NCBI RefSeq assembly: GCF_013409995.1
Contig: NZ_JACCBX010000003.1
Coordinates: forward strand, 248,001-312,000
DNA length: 64,000 nucleotides
Direction: 5' to 3'
Origin: Neobacillus driksii
Lineage (GTDB): Bacteria > Bacillota > Bacilli > Bacillales > Cytobacillaceae
The notes beneath the pieces were generated by a model. The model was not told the DNA's origin. It ran no database searches and saw only the letters and a program-made list of their open reading frames with translations. The position numbers and the translations under genes were made by a program. This document shows positions 1 through 9,165 of this stretch, piece by piece (positions within the stretch are counted from its first letter, which is position 1; every line of letters begins with the position of its first letter).

Positions 1-965
1 ACGATTCCCGCACGAATATTATGTGCATTATCTGCTGTAATTTGATTTTCTATGGCAGCAGGTACGAGAATATCGCACTCGAGTTCGAGTAGTTCCTTAT
101 TCGAGATTGTGTTATTAAATAATTTTGTAACGGTACCAAAACTATCACGACGATCTAGAAGATAGTCAATATCGAGTCCATCCGGATCATATAAGGCACC
201 ATACGCATCGGAAATACCTACAACCTTTGCGCCTGCATCATGCATGAATTTTGATAAATAGCTTCCTGCATTACCAAAGCCTTGAATAACAACCCTTGCA
301 CCCTCAATTTCGATACCTTTTCTTTTAGCTGCCTCACGAATACAAATGGTCACGCCCTTAGCAGTAGCAGATTCACGACCGTGAGATCCTCCTAGAACCA
401 GCGGCTTACCAGTAATGAATCCCGGAGAGTTGAATTCATCTATACGACTATACTCGTCCATCATCCAAGCCATAATTTGGGAATTTGTAAACACATCCGG
501 TGCTGGAATATCTTTAGTAGGACCAACAATTTGACTAATCGCTCGTACATACCCACGACTTAATCTTTCAAGTTCTCTAAATGACATATCACGCGGGTCA
601 CAAATAATTCCGCCTTTTCCTCCGCCATATGGTAGGTCAACAATTCCACATTTTAAGCTCATCCAAATGGACAGGGCCTTAACTTCAGTCTCGGATACAT
701 TGGGATGAAACCTAATCCCACCCTTTGTTGGACCGACAGCATCATTGTGCTGCGCACGGTAGCCCGTAAATATTTTTATTGAACCGTCATCCATTCTTAT
801 TGGAATTTTAACTGTCATCATACGTAACGGCTCTTTTAAGAGCTCATATACTTCTTCAGGATAACCTAACTTTTCAAGAGCTTTATGTATAACAGTCTGT
901 GTTGAAGTTAATACATTATTTTCTTCCTCTTGATTAGTTTTTTCATTACTATTTTCGGCTACCAT
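1..965 (-). CDS. gudB: NAD-dependent glutamate dehydrogenase GudB (C-terminus cut by window start)
   Basis: Catabolic glutamate dehydrogenase, converting glutamate to 2-oxoglutarate and ammonium. The 321 visible residues run from the N-terminus into the Rossmann domain. The catalytic lysine lies in GGGKGG (115-120) and the nucleotide loop GFGNAG begins near residue 229. The ATG at 965 follows a strong AGGAGG. Residues 94-99 read EVKALS with a single VKA; laboratory B. subtilis 168 carries a 9-bp duplication here that inactivates GudB, so this copy looks like the active form. Its neighbour ypbH is as in B. subtilis. RocG would be the alternative name, but synteny favours GudB. Confidence 0.95.
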   Translation of the reverse strand, partial: MVAENSNEKTNQEEENNVLTSTQTVIHKALEKLGYPEEVYELLKEPLRMMTVKIPIRMDDGSIKIFTGYRAQHNDAVGPTKGGIRFHPNVSETEVKALSIWMSLKCGIVDLPYGGGKGGIICDPRDMSFRELERLSRGYVRAISQIVGPTKDIPAPDVFTNSQIMAWMMDEYSRIDEFNSPGFITGKPLVLGGSHGRESATAKGVTICIREAAKRKGIEIEGARVVIQGFGNAGSYLSKFMHDAGAKVVGISDAYGALYDPDGLDIDYLLDRRDSFGTVTKLFNNTISNKELLELECDILVPAAIENQITADNAHNIRAGI

Positions 966-1128
966 TTGTAAACCTCCTAAAAAATCACTTTAACAAATGT
1001 TGTCGCTTTCAGACACAAGTATACACGTTTAAATGATTTATGCAAGATGAAAAATTCACAATTCATTATTATTGAGCCATTTTTTGCAAGCGCTATCATC
1101 CCCGTGGAACTGGGGTTTTCACCAAAGC

Positions 1129-1153
1129 AAATAGGAGCGGCGGACTCCTATTT
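1129..1153 (-). terminator. Inverted repeat downstream of ypbH
   Basis: A perfect 9-bp inverted repeat (AAATAGGAG / CTCCTATTT, 7-nt loop) lies just after the ypbH stop codon in its direction of transcription. The 3' arm supplies only a short T-run, so this is a weak terminator candidate between ypbH and gudB. Confidence 0.5.
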
Positions 1154-1174
1154 AAGTTCCTCAAAGTATCAAAA

Positions 1175-1756
1175 TTATTTAAAATATTTTCGAATGGTTT
1201 CCACCGCTTTATCTTCAATAATTCGATTTCCATATTCTTCAAGTACATGTGTACTAAGAATAGATGGATTACCGTACTCAGATAAAAATGCTGCAATTTT
1301 TTCTACTACAGTACTATCAATAATATTCATATTTAAGTAATATCGATTGTTATAAGAATATAAACTGCCGCCATTTACGTTTAAGACAAACAGTCTGTGT
1401 GAGAGTGAAATAACATCTTCTATACTTTCGAATTGATATAGAAGGTTTTCACAGCCTTCAACTCTTACTTGCATCTCCACAAAGCCATCTAATAATATTT
1501 CTTCATCTTCAATATTATCGTCAACCGTTATGATCATAATCATTCCTTGAGCTTGCAAGGAGAAAATTTCAACTGCAACAGAACCCTGTATCTCAACATC
1601 AAATTCTTCACTTGCCTCCTCCAGCATGTCGTGGAAAAGTTGATGCCATTTTATAGAATCCTTCCATATATCATCTTTGGAAAGTCCCCTTTCCATTAAA
1701 TCATCAGAGGTTAAAAAAATTTTTATCTTATTGACTGTTAAGCGTTCTAAGCGCAT
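1175..1756 (-). CDS. ypbH: Adaptor protein, MecA paralog (YpbH / MecB)
   Basis: 193 residues of the MecA family. The N-terminus (MRLERLTVNKIKIFLTSDDL) is the typical substrate-binding domain start; the C-terminal half (about 105-193) is the domain that in MecA contacts the ClpC unfoldase. MecA-family proteins present substrates to ClpCP, and YpbH is the second copy next to gudB in B. subtilis. An acidic stretch (DDNIEDEEILLD) sits mid-protein as usual. A purine-rich AGGGGG precedes the ATG. The name rests on family likeness plus synteny; the substrate cannot be read from the sequence. Confidence 0.9.
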   Translation of the reverse strand: MRLERLTVNKIKIFLTSDDLMERGLSKDDIWKDSIKWHQLFHDMLEEASEEFDVEIQGSVAVEIFSLQAQGMIMIITVDDNIEDEEILLDGFVEMQVRVEGCENLLYQFESIEDVISLSHRLFVLNVNGGSLYSYNNRYYLNMNIIDSTVVEKIAAFLSEYGNPSILSTHVLEEYGNRIIEDKAVETIRKYFK

Positions 1757-1827
1757 GCTCTTTTGCCCCCTGCCATGACATAACTCTTAACCCTAGTGTA
1801 TGTCAATGGCTTTGGTTGGTGCTTTGT

Positions 1828-2739
1828 CTAAAAAACCATCCTCTCCAATAGCCACATTTCCCACTCATTAATGGTGTGTCCAAGAAGATTGGATGAATAT
1901 TGACTTTTATCAAATGGTTTCATTGCAGCTATTGACTTACCCCCAACTCCAACGATAAGATCCTTATAATTCACCGATAAGTGATCAACTAGCAAAAGTA
2001 CTTCTTTTAACTCGTCCTGGATTTCACAACAGATGATAACTAAATCAGGATGAATCAGATCCATTATTTGGTCATTCTCATCTTCTGAACTAACTTTACC
2101 TATATTTATTACTTGAATACCCCGTTTTCGTAAATAAAAAGTAAACATTAACAGTTCCGTATTATCCCTTTCATCCGACCAATTGATACAAACCGCTTTG
2201 TTCTGCTGTAAATTAATAGGACAGCTGTGAAGAATTAACGAGATCCTGTCTTTTATGAGCGATGAGGCAAAATACTTCTGTGCAGGTAATATATTCCCGT
2301 CTCTGAAATTATCCTCTATTTTCTTTAGAATCTGACTAAAGATATCAATGATTACTTTTTCCATAGTGAAGATACTAAACATTTTATTAATAATTTCATC
2401 TATTCTCTCATGCTCAAAGTGAATTAAGGCTTCATACAGTGAGTCTATCATACCGATTAGTGGATTATCCTGCTTTAGGTTTAAGGCTTCTGAATCCATC
2501 TGGGATTGATTGTGGCCCAGCAAGGAGATAGCCTGGCTAATGGTAAACCCCTGATTAACCTTCTTAATTAACCACTTTAATATTTTGATATGCTCTTCTG
2601 TATATAATCGATGACCTGCTTCATTTCTAACGGGAGCAATCATTTGATATCGTCTTTCCCATGCTCTTAACGTTCCTGGCTGAATCCCCAGCATTAACGC
2701 TGCTGCTTTAATATTATATTTACCCTCTTTGTCCGCCAT
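1828..2739 (-). CDS. MerR-family regulator with a degenerate B12-binding-like C-terminal domain
   Basis: 303 residues from the ATG at 2739, which has GGAGGA at ideal spacing; an in-frame ATG 30 bases upstream lacks one. Residues 5-75 form a MerR winged helix (IKAAALMLGIQPGTLRAWERRY is the recognition helix region). The middle is helical, and about 190-290 resembles the cobalamin-binding Rossmann domain of CarH/LitR-type regulators, including a GVGG loop. The cobalamin-ligating DxHxxG motif is absent: the equivalent stretch reads DERDNTELL, so B12 binding is doubtful. It sits between ypbG and ypbH and is not part of that block in B. subtilis. The target is unknown. Confidence 0.8.
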   Translation of the reverse strand: MADKEGKYNIKAAALMLGIQPGTLRAWERRYQMIAPVRNEAGHRLYTEEHIKILKWLIKKVNQGFTISQAISLLGHNQSQMDSEALNLKQDNPLIGMIDSLYEALIHFEHERIDEIINKMFSIFTMEKVIIDIFSQILKKIEDNFRDGNILPAQKYFASSLIKDRISLILHSCPINLQQNKAVCINWSDERDNTELLMFTFYLRKRGIQVINIGKVSSEDENDQIMDLIHPDLVIICCEIQDELKEVLLLVDHLSVNYKDLIVGVGGKSIAAMKPFDKSQYSSNLLGHTINEWEMWLLERMVF

Positions 2740-2784
2740 CCTAATTCCTCCGATAATTACCACAGCCATTCTTGAGAAAAATAA

Positions 2785-3552
2785 CTAACCCTTTTTAATG
2801 GTAATTAAATGACATTGTGCAGGTGCCCCTAGCCTTAACGGGACCCCTGTTGTGCCGTAGCCATTACTAATTAGTAAAGTAGTATTATCTAATTTTTCTA
2901 CTTTCCCTTTTTTAAATGGGCTGTACCCAAAAATATGTATTTGTCCGCCATGAGTATGCCCGCTCAGTACAAGACGTATATTATGTTCAGGTAATATTTT
3001 ATCTATGATGTCCGGGTAGTGACTAGCCAATATTTTAAAGCTTTTATCCTCCGCGTCTAACAACGCTAAATCTAATCTATCTCGCCCTTGACCTACTTCA
3101 TCAACACCAAGTAAAGATAATTTTTCACCGTTTTTAGATTCAAAAATTGCTGCAGTATTATCCAAAACTTTTATGCCAGAATCCAACAGAATGGCGTCCA
3201 ATTTACGAAAGTCGGTTTCATAATCATTATTACCCCAAACAAAATATACTGGACCTACCTGTTTTAATTTCTCAAGGTTTTGCTTAACCCTTTCGAAAGG
3301 AACCTTTTTCTCCGTTAAATCCCCGCCAATTAGGACAATATCAGATTTCCCTTTAACTGCATTGATAATTTCATCCGAAATAAGGCGCTTATGTATATCA
3401 GAGATAAAAAATATTGATACCGCACCAAACGACGCTGGAAAATCTTCAAAGGTCATTACATGCGTTACTACATGATTTAGGAACGCTTCTTTTACCATAT
3501 ATAAGATTAGAGCTATTCCCAGAATTATAAATAAACCAAGTATAATAATCAT
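2785..3552 (-). CDS. ypbG: Membrane-anchored metallophosphoesterase YpbG
   Basis: 255 residues. An N-terminal hydrophobic helix (about 2-20) is followed by a calcineurin-like phosphoesterase domain. All metal-binding blocks are present in order: SDIH near 52, GGDL near 77, GNND near 107 (GNND in place of the usual GNHD) and GHTHGG near 197. The family hydrolyses phosphomono- or diesters using two metal ions; YpbG's natural substrate is not known. The membrane anchor places the catalytic domain at the membrane. The next gene downstream, 46 bases away on the same strand, is the MerR-type regulator. Confidence 0.88.
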   Translation of the reverse strand: MIIILGLFIILGIALILYMVKEAFLNHVVTHVMTFEDFPASFGAVSIFFISDIHKRLISDEIINAVKGKSDIVLIGGDLTEKKVPFERVKQNLEKLKQVGPVYFVWGNNDYETDFRKLDAILLDSGIKVLDNTAAIFESKNGEKLSLLGVDEVGQGRDRLDLALLDAEDKSFKILASHYPDIIDKILPEHNIRLVLSGHTHGGQIHIFGYSPFKKGKVEKLDNTTLLISNGYGTTGVPLRLGAPAQCHLITIKKG

Positions 3553-3625
3553 CCATTTCCCCTTTTTCCATTCTAAAAATGTTCTATGGAAATCATACCA
3601 TAAAGAAAACTAAAACTAAAAAGGA

Positions 3626-3868
3626 CTAATGCTTACTCCGCCTTTTCTTTATTCCCTTTATCGTAAGTTGTAGGATTTCTTTGAATAGTTGTATACTAAT
3701 GACTACCCCTAAGAATAAAGCTAATGAGGCAGCAAAAAATTCCAACGGATAAATAATCGGTCCAACCAAGATATCAGAAAAATGAAATGGATCTGTAATT
3801 GGAAACCATTCATTAAATAAATATCCACACAAAATAATAAAAAATAACCGCCAGATTATCCTCAACAC
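3626..3868 (-). CDS. Small two-helix membrane protein of unknown function
   Basis: 80 residues from a GTG start at 3868. The GGGAGGG lies six bases upstream of this GTG, whereas it would be inside the coding region if the ATG at 3883 were used. Two hydrophobic segments (about 3-17 and 40-63) flank a proline-rich loop, and the C-terminus is very basic (IKKRRSKH), which suggests a cytoplasmic tail. I do not recognise a family. It lies between the CBS protein and ypbG on the same strand and may be co-transcribed. Confidence 0.7.
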   Translation of the reverse strand: MLRIIWRLFFIILCGYLFNEWFPITDPFHFSDILVGPIIYPLEFFAASLALFLGVVISIQLFKEILQLTIKGIKKRRSKH

Positions 3869-3925
3869 AAAAATCCCTCCCATACATTGTATGAGAAGGA
3901 TTCGATTTCTTTCCGGTACAATTTA

Positions 3926-4558
3926 CTAATCTTCCTGAATACTTAATATCCGGAAACCTTGCTCTTCTAGCTTCTTTGTAAACCGATCAATATTATCTTT
4001 CTTTTCAACTTTCATAACAATTCTTCGGACTAATTTATCAGTCTCATCAAACGTTACAAGTGAAATAATATGTTCATGGAAGTGATGGGCAATTTCAGAA
4101 AGACGGGCGATTCGACCTTCTGTTTCTACCGATGTAAAGGCAATCCTTACCCCAGGTCGATTTACACCGAAAGCGCTCTGAAAAGTGGAAAGTACATCTG
4201 AACGTGTCACAACCCCTAGAAATTTACGATTTATATCAACTACAGCCAATAAGGGAAAGTCTTTTAAATCAAGCAGTGTCTTTTCAAAAACTTCTTCGCC
4301 CAATAAGAACTTTTCTTGGTGGGTAGCAATTTCATTTACAGTGACACTGCTTAAATATTCATCCTTCTGCTTTCCAGATAAAAAGTAGCTTTCATAGATA
4401 TTGTATCGTGTAACTACTCCTAAATACTTTTCTCCTTGTAAGACTGGTACACCATCAATCTGATTCGTCTCTAATTGTTCTAATGCAGCACCCAATGTCG
4501 TATCTTCCTGTACTGTCACACAAGCATGATTTGGAATCATCATATTTTTTACAAACAC
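3926..4558 (-). CDS. CBS-pair plus ACT-like domain protein (AcuB-like)
   Basis: 210 residues. The first CBS motif spans about 1-60 (VKNMMIPN start, DGVPVL, GVVTRYNIYES) and the second about 75-130 (FPLLAVVD, GVVTRSDVLSTF). A C-terminal ACT-like domain (about 138-208) is of the kind found in AcuB-type proteins. CBS pairs usually bind adenine nucleotides and regulate partner activity; ligand and partner cannot be told here. It is divergent from cotJA. Confidence 0.8.
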   Translation of the reverse strand: MFVKNMMIPNHACVTVQEDTTLGAALEQLETNQIDGVPVLQGEKYLGVVTRYNIYESYFLSGKQKDEYLSSVTVNEIATHQEKFLLGEEVFEKTLLDLKDFPLLAVVDINRKFLGVVTRSDVLSTFQSAFGVNRPGVRIAFTSVETEGRIARLSEIAHHFHEHIISLVTFDETDKLVRRIVMKVEKKDNIDRFTKKLEEQGFRILSIQED

Positions 4559-4700
4559 TTTCCATCACCTCTAAGTAATATCCTACCCTCCTATTATATT
4601 TCAACAAAACATTGAATTATCCTTTTTATTTCACGTATTATGTCATGCCGTCTCAAAAATTTTCATATTTATTATTGATGTTTACTAAGGGAGGGAGACA

Positions 4701-4931
4701 ATGTTTACACATTATAAATCATACTGTCCCGTCGTCAGTCCGTTTGACCCCTGCAAACCAATACCTGAAAAAGTATATTCGACTCCGCCGAATCTTTATA
4801 TCGGTTTTCAACCTCCAAATCTTCCACAATTCACACCACTTGAGGCATTAAAAGCAGGGACACTATGGAAACCATTTTATGACCCTTACTTCAACCCTTT
4901 TGAGAAAGCGAAGGGGGGATTGCCACGATGA
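4701..4931 (+). CDS. cotJA: Spore coat associated protein CotJA
   Basis: 76 residues, proline- and aromatic-rich ([17 protein letters not shown] at the start), typical of CotJA. The cotJ operon is expressed in the mother cell under sigma-E in B. subtilis, and its products join the inner coat. GGGAGGG precedes the ATG. The stop codon overlaps the cotJB start by four bases (ATGA), implying translational coupling. Confidence 0.93.
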   Translation: MFTHYKSYCPVVSPFDPCKPIPEKVYSTPPNLYIGFQPPNLPQFTPLEALKAGTLWKPFYDPYFNPFEKAKGGLPR

Positions 4932-5188
4932 AACAAATTCCGGCCGAATATTATGAGATGCTAGAGCAGCTTCAAGCAGTAGACTTTGTTTTAGTTGAAT
5001 TACAATTGTATTTAGATACTCATCCGGACGATCTTGAAGCTATTAAGCAATTTAATCATTATGCAAAAGAAAGAAAATCGTTAAAAAAGGCTTTTGAAAG
5101 CCAATTTGGACCCCTTCAGCAGTTTGGTAACAGCTATTCCGGACACCCATGGAATTGGAACGATCCTCCATGGCCTTGGCAGGTTTAA
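4928..5188 (+). CDS. cotJB: Spore coat protein CotJB
   Basis: 86 residues. The helical N-terminal part includes [19 protein letters not shown], and the tryptophan/proline-rich tail ends [15 protein letters not shown], both characteristic of CotJB. It is required with CotJC for coat assembly in B. subtilis. The start overlaps cotJA. Downstream the operon is interrupted by a short dispersed repeat (5191-5226) before cotJC, giving an unusually wide gap. Confidence 0.93.
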   Translation: MKQIPAEYYEMLEQLQAVDFVLVELQLYLDTHPDDLEAIKQFNHYAKERKSLKKAFESQFGPLQQFGNSYSGHPWNWNDPPWPWQV

Positions 5189-5190
5189 AA

Positions 5191-5226
5191 AGCAGAAGTG
5201 TCTTGTCACTTGGCGCTGCAACTAGA
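5191..5226 (+). repeat. Short copy of the GGCGCT...CTAGA dispersed repeat
   Basis: Reads GCAGAAGTGTC...GGCGCTGCAACTAGA, closely matching the short copy at 35808-35839 (GCGGAAACGCC...GGCGCTGCAGTTAGACA). It is diverged and lies between cotJB and cotJC inside the operon. Confidence 0.6.
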
Positions 5227-5264
5227 TAATTAATCTAATTCGAAACAGGGAGGGAATGTTGTCC

Positions 5265-5834
5265 ATGTGGATATACGAAAAAAAGCTTCAATATCCAGTT
5301 CGTGTTAGTACTTGTAATCCAACATTAGCAAAATATTTAATTGAGCAATACGGGGGTGCAGATGGTGAACTATCGGCCGCTTTAAGATATTTAAACCAGC
5401 GATATTCCATACCTGATAAAGTAATTGGTTTATTAACAGATATAGGGACAGAGGAATTCGCACACCTCGAAATGATTGCTACTATGATATATAAGCTCAC
5501 CAAAGACGCTACTCCAGAAATGATGAAGGCTGCTGGTTTAGGTGACCATTATTCCAACCATGATAATGCATTATTTTACCATAATGCGGCAGGTGTCCCG
5601 TGGACAGCTTCCTATATACAAGCCAAAGGAGATCCGATTGCAGACCTTTACGAAGATATTGCGGCGGAAGAAAAAGCCAGGGCCACATATCAATGGATTA
5701 TTAATCTAAGCGATGACCCAGATCTTAATGATGGTCTTAGATTCCTGCGCGAACGTGAGATTGTTCATTCACAGCGTTTCCGTGAAGCAGTAGAAATATT
5801 AAAAGATGAACAAGGTAAAAAGAAGTTTTTTTAA
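5265..5834 (+). CDS. cotJC: Spore coat manganese catalase CotJC
   Basis: 189 residues starting MWIYEKKLQYPV. The ATG at 5265 is preferred over the one at 5256, which abuts the GGGAGGG. It is a member of the manganese catalase family: a four-helix ferritin-like fold with carboxylate and histidine ligands in GTEEFAHLE (61-69) and in the helices around DIAAEEKARATYQ and EREIVHSQRF. Likely role is hydrogen peroxide removal in the spore coat. It ends at a strong terminator shared with ypbF on the other strand. Confidence 0.94.
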   Translation: MWIYEKKLQYPVRVSTCNPTLAKYLIEQYGGADGELSAALRYLNQRYSIPDKVIGLLTDIGTEEFAHLEMIATMIYKLTKDATPEMMKAAGLGDHYSNHDNALFYHNAAGVPWTASYIQAKGDPIADLYEDIAAEEKARATYQWIINLSDDPDLNDGLRFLREREIVHSQRFREAVEILKDEQGKKKFF

Positions 5835-5844
5835 AAATAGCAGA

Positions 5845-5878
5845 AAGAAGCAGTTTGACGCTGCTTCTTATTTTTTTT
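5845..5878 (+). terminator. Terminator of cotJABC (bidirectional)
   Basis: AAGAAGCAG / CTGCTTCTT stem with a 7-nt loop followed by an eight-T run. The A-rich 5' flank means it could also serve the converging ypbF. Confidence 0.85.
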
Positions 5879-6323
5879 CGTGATAAAGATTAATGTCGTA
5901 GGTTTTTTTCATCACCTCAAAATCGAGATGGCGATTTTTCCAATGATCTTCTTTCTTCCAAAGATCCTTGCTGCGATTTACGATTTCGCACCTTAATTCC
6001 TGGTATTCTTTTTCCTTTTTATCTTTCTGCTGTCTTAAAACATTCATTGCTCCGTATAGAATTGCTGTAATGGCAAACAAACTAATATTTATGGCGTCAC
6101 TAACAGAGGCTGAAAACATCGCAAAGAAAGAATAAGAGTATTGTTTAGCAATCATAAAATAGAAATAACTAAAAAATAGGAATGCAAAAAGAAGCATAGA
6201 ATAGATCGTTAAATAATGCCATCTCTTGGCTGTATCAAACTTAATTTTCCTTTTGCGTACGTTTTCCAGCATTTGTTTTGTTGCCTCATCAGTATACTCC
6301 AGTGAACGGATTGCTTTATCCAT
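5868..6323 (-). CDS. ypbF: Two-TM membrane protein YpbF (DUF2663-like)
   Basis: 151 residues from the ATG at 6323, with GAGGTGG eight bases upstream; the in-frame GTG at 6335 overlaps that site. Two hydrophobic segments (about 40-60 and 75-95) are followed by a long charged, probably coiled, C-terminal region (RQQKDKKEKEYQELRCE). The function of YpbF is unknown. The assignment rests on layout and on the position next to ypbE. Confidence 0.85.
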   Translation of the reverse strand: MDKAIRSLEYTDEATKQMLENVRKRKIKFDTAKRWHYLTIYSMLLFAFLFFSYFYFMIAKQYSYSFFAMFSASVSDAINISLFAITAILYGAMNVLRQQKDKKEKEYQELRCEIVNRSKDLWKKEDHWKNRHLDFEVMKKTYDINLYHEKK

Positions 6324-6384
6324 ACTATCAACCACCTCAGTTAAATAAATATGAACTTGTCCGATAAAATATGAAAAATTACAT

Positions 6385-6412
6385 AAAAAAAACCGATCAA
6401 AAAATGATCGGC
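6385..6412 (-). terminator. Terminator after ypbE
   Basis: CCGATCA / TGATCGG stem directly after the ypbE stop codon, followed on the minus strand by eight T residues. Confidence 0.85.
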
Positions 6413-7059
6413 TACTTATTTAATGGAATTTTTAGAACTTGACCTAAATAAATTTCATTACCTTTCAAGTTATTCGCTTTTCGAATAATATCCTCTCCAG
6501 CTTTTGAATGGTAATATTTCAGAGAAATTCGATAAAGATTTTCTCCCGCTTTAACAGTATGATAAATGACTTGAGGTGCAGGTTCAACATTTTTATCAGT
6601 GCCCTGCCCGCTAATAGGAGCTGGTGCAGGAGCTGGACTCTCAATTGGAGTATCCTGGCTGATGGACTTTTGAACTTCGACAGCCTCTTGATTATCCTCC
6701 ACAGGAACATTTTCTTTTTCCTCTGCTTCGGTTTCAACGGTACTTTCAGTTTCAGATTTTTCAAAGTTAATGACTTCATATCCGGAAGAGTCGCCGGTGA
6801 CTTTCTCAGTCTTGCTGCCTTTTCCCTCCTCAAGATAGGAGTAAGCACTAAAAATAACGATAGGAAGAAGAATAAAAAATAGTACCAGGATACGAATTAC
6901 CGGATATTTTATCTTCAATTTCGTTTTCTTTCTTTTTTCCCTATGGATTTGTTCTCTAGGAGGTAATTGGTCACGAACCTCAGTTGTTTCTTCATTAATT
7001 TTTTCAATTCGCCGTTTTAGCCGTTCCGCCTGGCTTCTAAAAGGTTCTTCTTTATTCAT
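6412..7059 (-). CDS. ypbE: LysM-domain membrane protein YpbE
   Basis: 215 residues. The ATG at 7059 overlaps the end of ypbD (CTTAATGAATAA) and has AGGAGGGG in front. Order: basic cytoplasmic N-terminus, one transmembrane helix (about 54-74), a long acidic and Pro/Ala-rich linker, then a LysM domain (about 168-213, YHTVKAGENLYRISLKYY...). LysM binds peptidoglycan glycan strands, so the protein spans from the membrane into the wall. Exact function unknown. Confidence 0.9.
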   Translation of the reverse strand: MNKEEPFRSQAERLKRRIEKINEETTEVRDQLPPREQIHREKRKKTKLKIKYPVIRILVLFFILLPIVIFSAYSYLEEGKGSKTEKVTGDSSGYEVINFEKSETESTVETEAEEKENVPVEDNQEAVEVQKSISQDTPIESPAPAPAPISGQGTDKNVEPAPQVIYHTVKAGENLYRISLKYYHSKAGEDIIRKANNLKGNEIYLGQVLKIPLNK

Positions 7060-7660
7060 TAAGCAGCCCCTCCTGTTCATCGACATCTATGGTGTGTTTA
7101 TATTTAATATATAGCCCTAATAAAAAATCAATTGTAAAATGCATGATCATCGTAAGAGCTAAATTGTTACTCCATTCATAAACGGAGCCAATAAAAAAAC
7201 TAAGGATGACAATATTAGAAAATAAAAACCAATTAAAAAGGTATCGAAAATGTATGATTGCAAAAATAAGACTTGCAAGAATTAATCCAACCTTCGTTTG
7301 GATTACCCCACGAAAAAGCAGCTCTTCACTGAATGCAACTAATGCAGCAATCCACGCTATGTGGAGCACACTTCTATTCTTAAAAATTCTTTCGTTCAAA
7401 CCTCCATCGTCATAAAAAGACTTAGGGAGTAATTTCATTAATATAATATCTACAATGACTACAGCTGCACCTGCTGAAACGCCAATTAACAAAATTCTCA
7501 CATCAGAAAAATCAATACTTCGCAAATATGAAAAGTGATCAAATAATAGAATGCCTAAAATAAAAGTAATGCCAAGCAGTAAGATTTGGGTCAAATATAG
7601 ATGAGAGAGCAGTTCTTTATCAGTTAATCCTTTAATTAGTTCATTATATTTATTTTTCAT
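7052..7660 (-). CDS. ypbD: CPBP-family intramembrane metalloprotease YpbD
   Basis: 202 residues with several transmembrane helices. Motifs of the CPBP (Abi/CAAX) glutamic-type family are intact: EELLFRG at 112-118, H137 in HFRY, and H174 in MIMHF. The start overlaps the recS stop by four bases (ATGA) and the 3' end overlaps ypbE, so recS-ypbD-ypbE form a tight unit. The substrate is not known for YpbD. Confidence 0.9.
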   Translation of the reverse strand: MKNKYNELIKGLTDKELLSHLYLTQILLLGITFILGILLFDHFSYLRSIDFSDVRILLIGVSAGAAVVIVDIILMKLLPKSFYDDGGLNERIFKNRSVLHIAWIAALVAFSEELLFRGVIQTKVGLILASLIFAIIHFRYLFNWFLFSNIVILSFFIGSVYEWSNNLALTMIMHFTIDFLLGLYIKYKHTIDVDEQEGLLNE

Positions 7661-9165
7661 TTACTCATCTCACCATTTAGTAGAATATTTGCTAGATAAT
7701 CCTTCCAAGTTTCATCCTTAACAGGATAGCTTTGAATGCCAGCTTGTGCGTGGTATTGTTCAAACTGAATTCCACAAACGTCGCAGCAATTCTGATTTCT
7801 TCTCTTAACTGGCTCTTCGTCAAAATAATCTAGAATTAATTCTCTTCTACACGATTCGGATTTAATCCACTTCTTTAAATAATGTATACTGCCCTTTTTA
7901 ACCTTTAATCTATCATTAACAAAATCCTTTAAGCCCTGTTTTAAATGTTCTAGAGAGTATATTTCTAGAGGCTTTTTTATAAAATCCTGAATTATACGCC
8001 ACTGAATCTCTGAGAACCCCCCATCTTCTCTTAAATGTTGATTCATTTCAAGAAAATGGTCAATCAGTTTTTCTTCCTTGGGAAAATATGAAAATAGCCA
8101 GTCAATTTGCTGCTCTGACGGCAATTCACTTTCCGCCAGCTGTACAGGAAGCTGTTCATCTCCTGGAGAATATAGTAAAATCGCAATACTTTCCTCACCA
8201 TCGCGTCCAGCTCTACCAATCTCCTGCAGGTAGGATTCCATTTGCATTGGCATATGGTAATGAATAACAAATCGAATATTTTCTTTATTAACTCCCATTC
8301 CAAAAGCACTTGTTGCGCAGATTACATCGAGTTGCCCATGAATAAATTGTTGTTGTATCAAGATTCTTTGTTCCTGGTCTAAGCCTCCATGGTAAGCCAT
8401 GGCTCTTGATATCCCCTTCTCCGCTAATAGCGAAGCCATTTGTTCAGCAATCTTCTTACTTGAAAAATAAATGATTCCTGGTTTCTGAAGTTGACACACT
8501 AATTCTATCAGACGTGATTGTTTATCATAATAGTTAGGTACTTCTTCAATATAAAAGGCGATATTAGGTCTGTCTATCGTTGATTCAATCTTGGTATAAT
8601 TCTGTAAGTCGAGAGATTGAATAATATCTTCTCTTACTTTTTTGGTCGCCGTTGCTGTTAAAGCGAGAGTTAGGGGATTCCCCAATTGATCCCGGTATTC
8701 TCCTAACTTCGAATATTCTGGTCGAAAGTCGAAGCCCCACTGTGAAATACAATGTGCCTCATCTACTACAAATAATGATACAGAAAGCGCCTGTAATCTT
8801 TTCATTATAATAGGTAAGCTTAACATCTCGGGCGAGACGAAAATATATTTGTATTTTGTTAAATTACGTAATACATAGCCTCGCTTCTCAGCGTCAAGGA
8901 AAGAATTCAATGCAATGACCCTTTTCTCTCCAAATTTCATTAATTGTTCCACCTGGTCCTGCATTAAGGATAACAGAGGGGAAATGATTATAATTTGACC
9001 ATCCAGACAATATCCAGGGAGTTGGTAGCATAAGGACTTACCAGTGCCTGTTGGGAGCATTGCAATCGTGTGGTTCCCTCCTAGCAGAGAAGAAATAACT
9101 TCCTTTTGCCCCGTTTTAAAGGTGTTGTATCCAAAATACTTATTCAGAAGATTTTCTAATTCCAT
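7657..9165 (-). CDS. recS: ATP-dependent DNA helicase RecS (RecQ family)
   Basis: 502 residues. Walker A is TGTGKS (39-44), DEAH lies near 135, and the second RecA domain carries GMGVNK and [11 protein letters not shown] cysteine cluster (CRREL...NCCDVC, about 442-465) is the RecQ zinc-binding site. It unwinds DNA 3'-5' in replication-fork repair and recombination. At about 500 residues and without an HRDC domain it is the short RecS type rather than long RecQ. The start overlaps the ypbB stop codon (TAATG). Confidence 0.93.
   Translation of the reverse strand: MELENLLNKYFGYNTFKTGQKEVISSLLGGNHTIAMLPTGTGKSLCYQLPGYCLDGQIIIISPLLSLMQDQVEQLMKFGEKRVIALNSFLDAEKRGYVLRNLTKYKYIFVSPEMLSLPIIMKRLQALSVSLFVVDEAHCISQWGFDFRPEYSKLGEYRDQLGNPLTLALTATATKKVREDIIQSLDLQNYTKIESTIDRPNIAFYIEEVPNYYDKQSRLIELVCQLQKPGIIYFSSKKIAEQMASLLAEKGISRAMAYHGGLDQEQRILIQQQFIHGQLDVICATSAFGMGVNKENIRFVIHYHMPMQMESYLQEIGRAGRDGEESIAILLYSPGDEQLPVQLAESELPSEQQIDWLFSYFPKEEKLIDHFLEMNQHLREDGGFSEIQWRIIQDFIKKPLEIYSLEHLKQGLKDFVNDRLKVKKGSIHYLKKWIKSESCRRELILDYFDEEPVKRRNQNCCDVCGIQFEQYHAQAGIQSYPVKDETWKDYLANILLNGEMSK

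Noticed and set aside
1100-1119. CCCC-N8-GGGG hairpin followed by TTTT on the plus strand
   Set aside because: No plus-strand gene ends there; stem is only four base pairs.
1047-1340. 97-codon plus-strand frame opposite ypbH
   Set aside because: Antisense to ypbH; poor start context.
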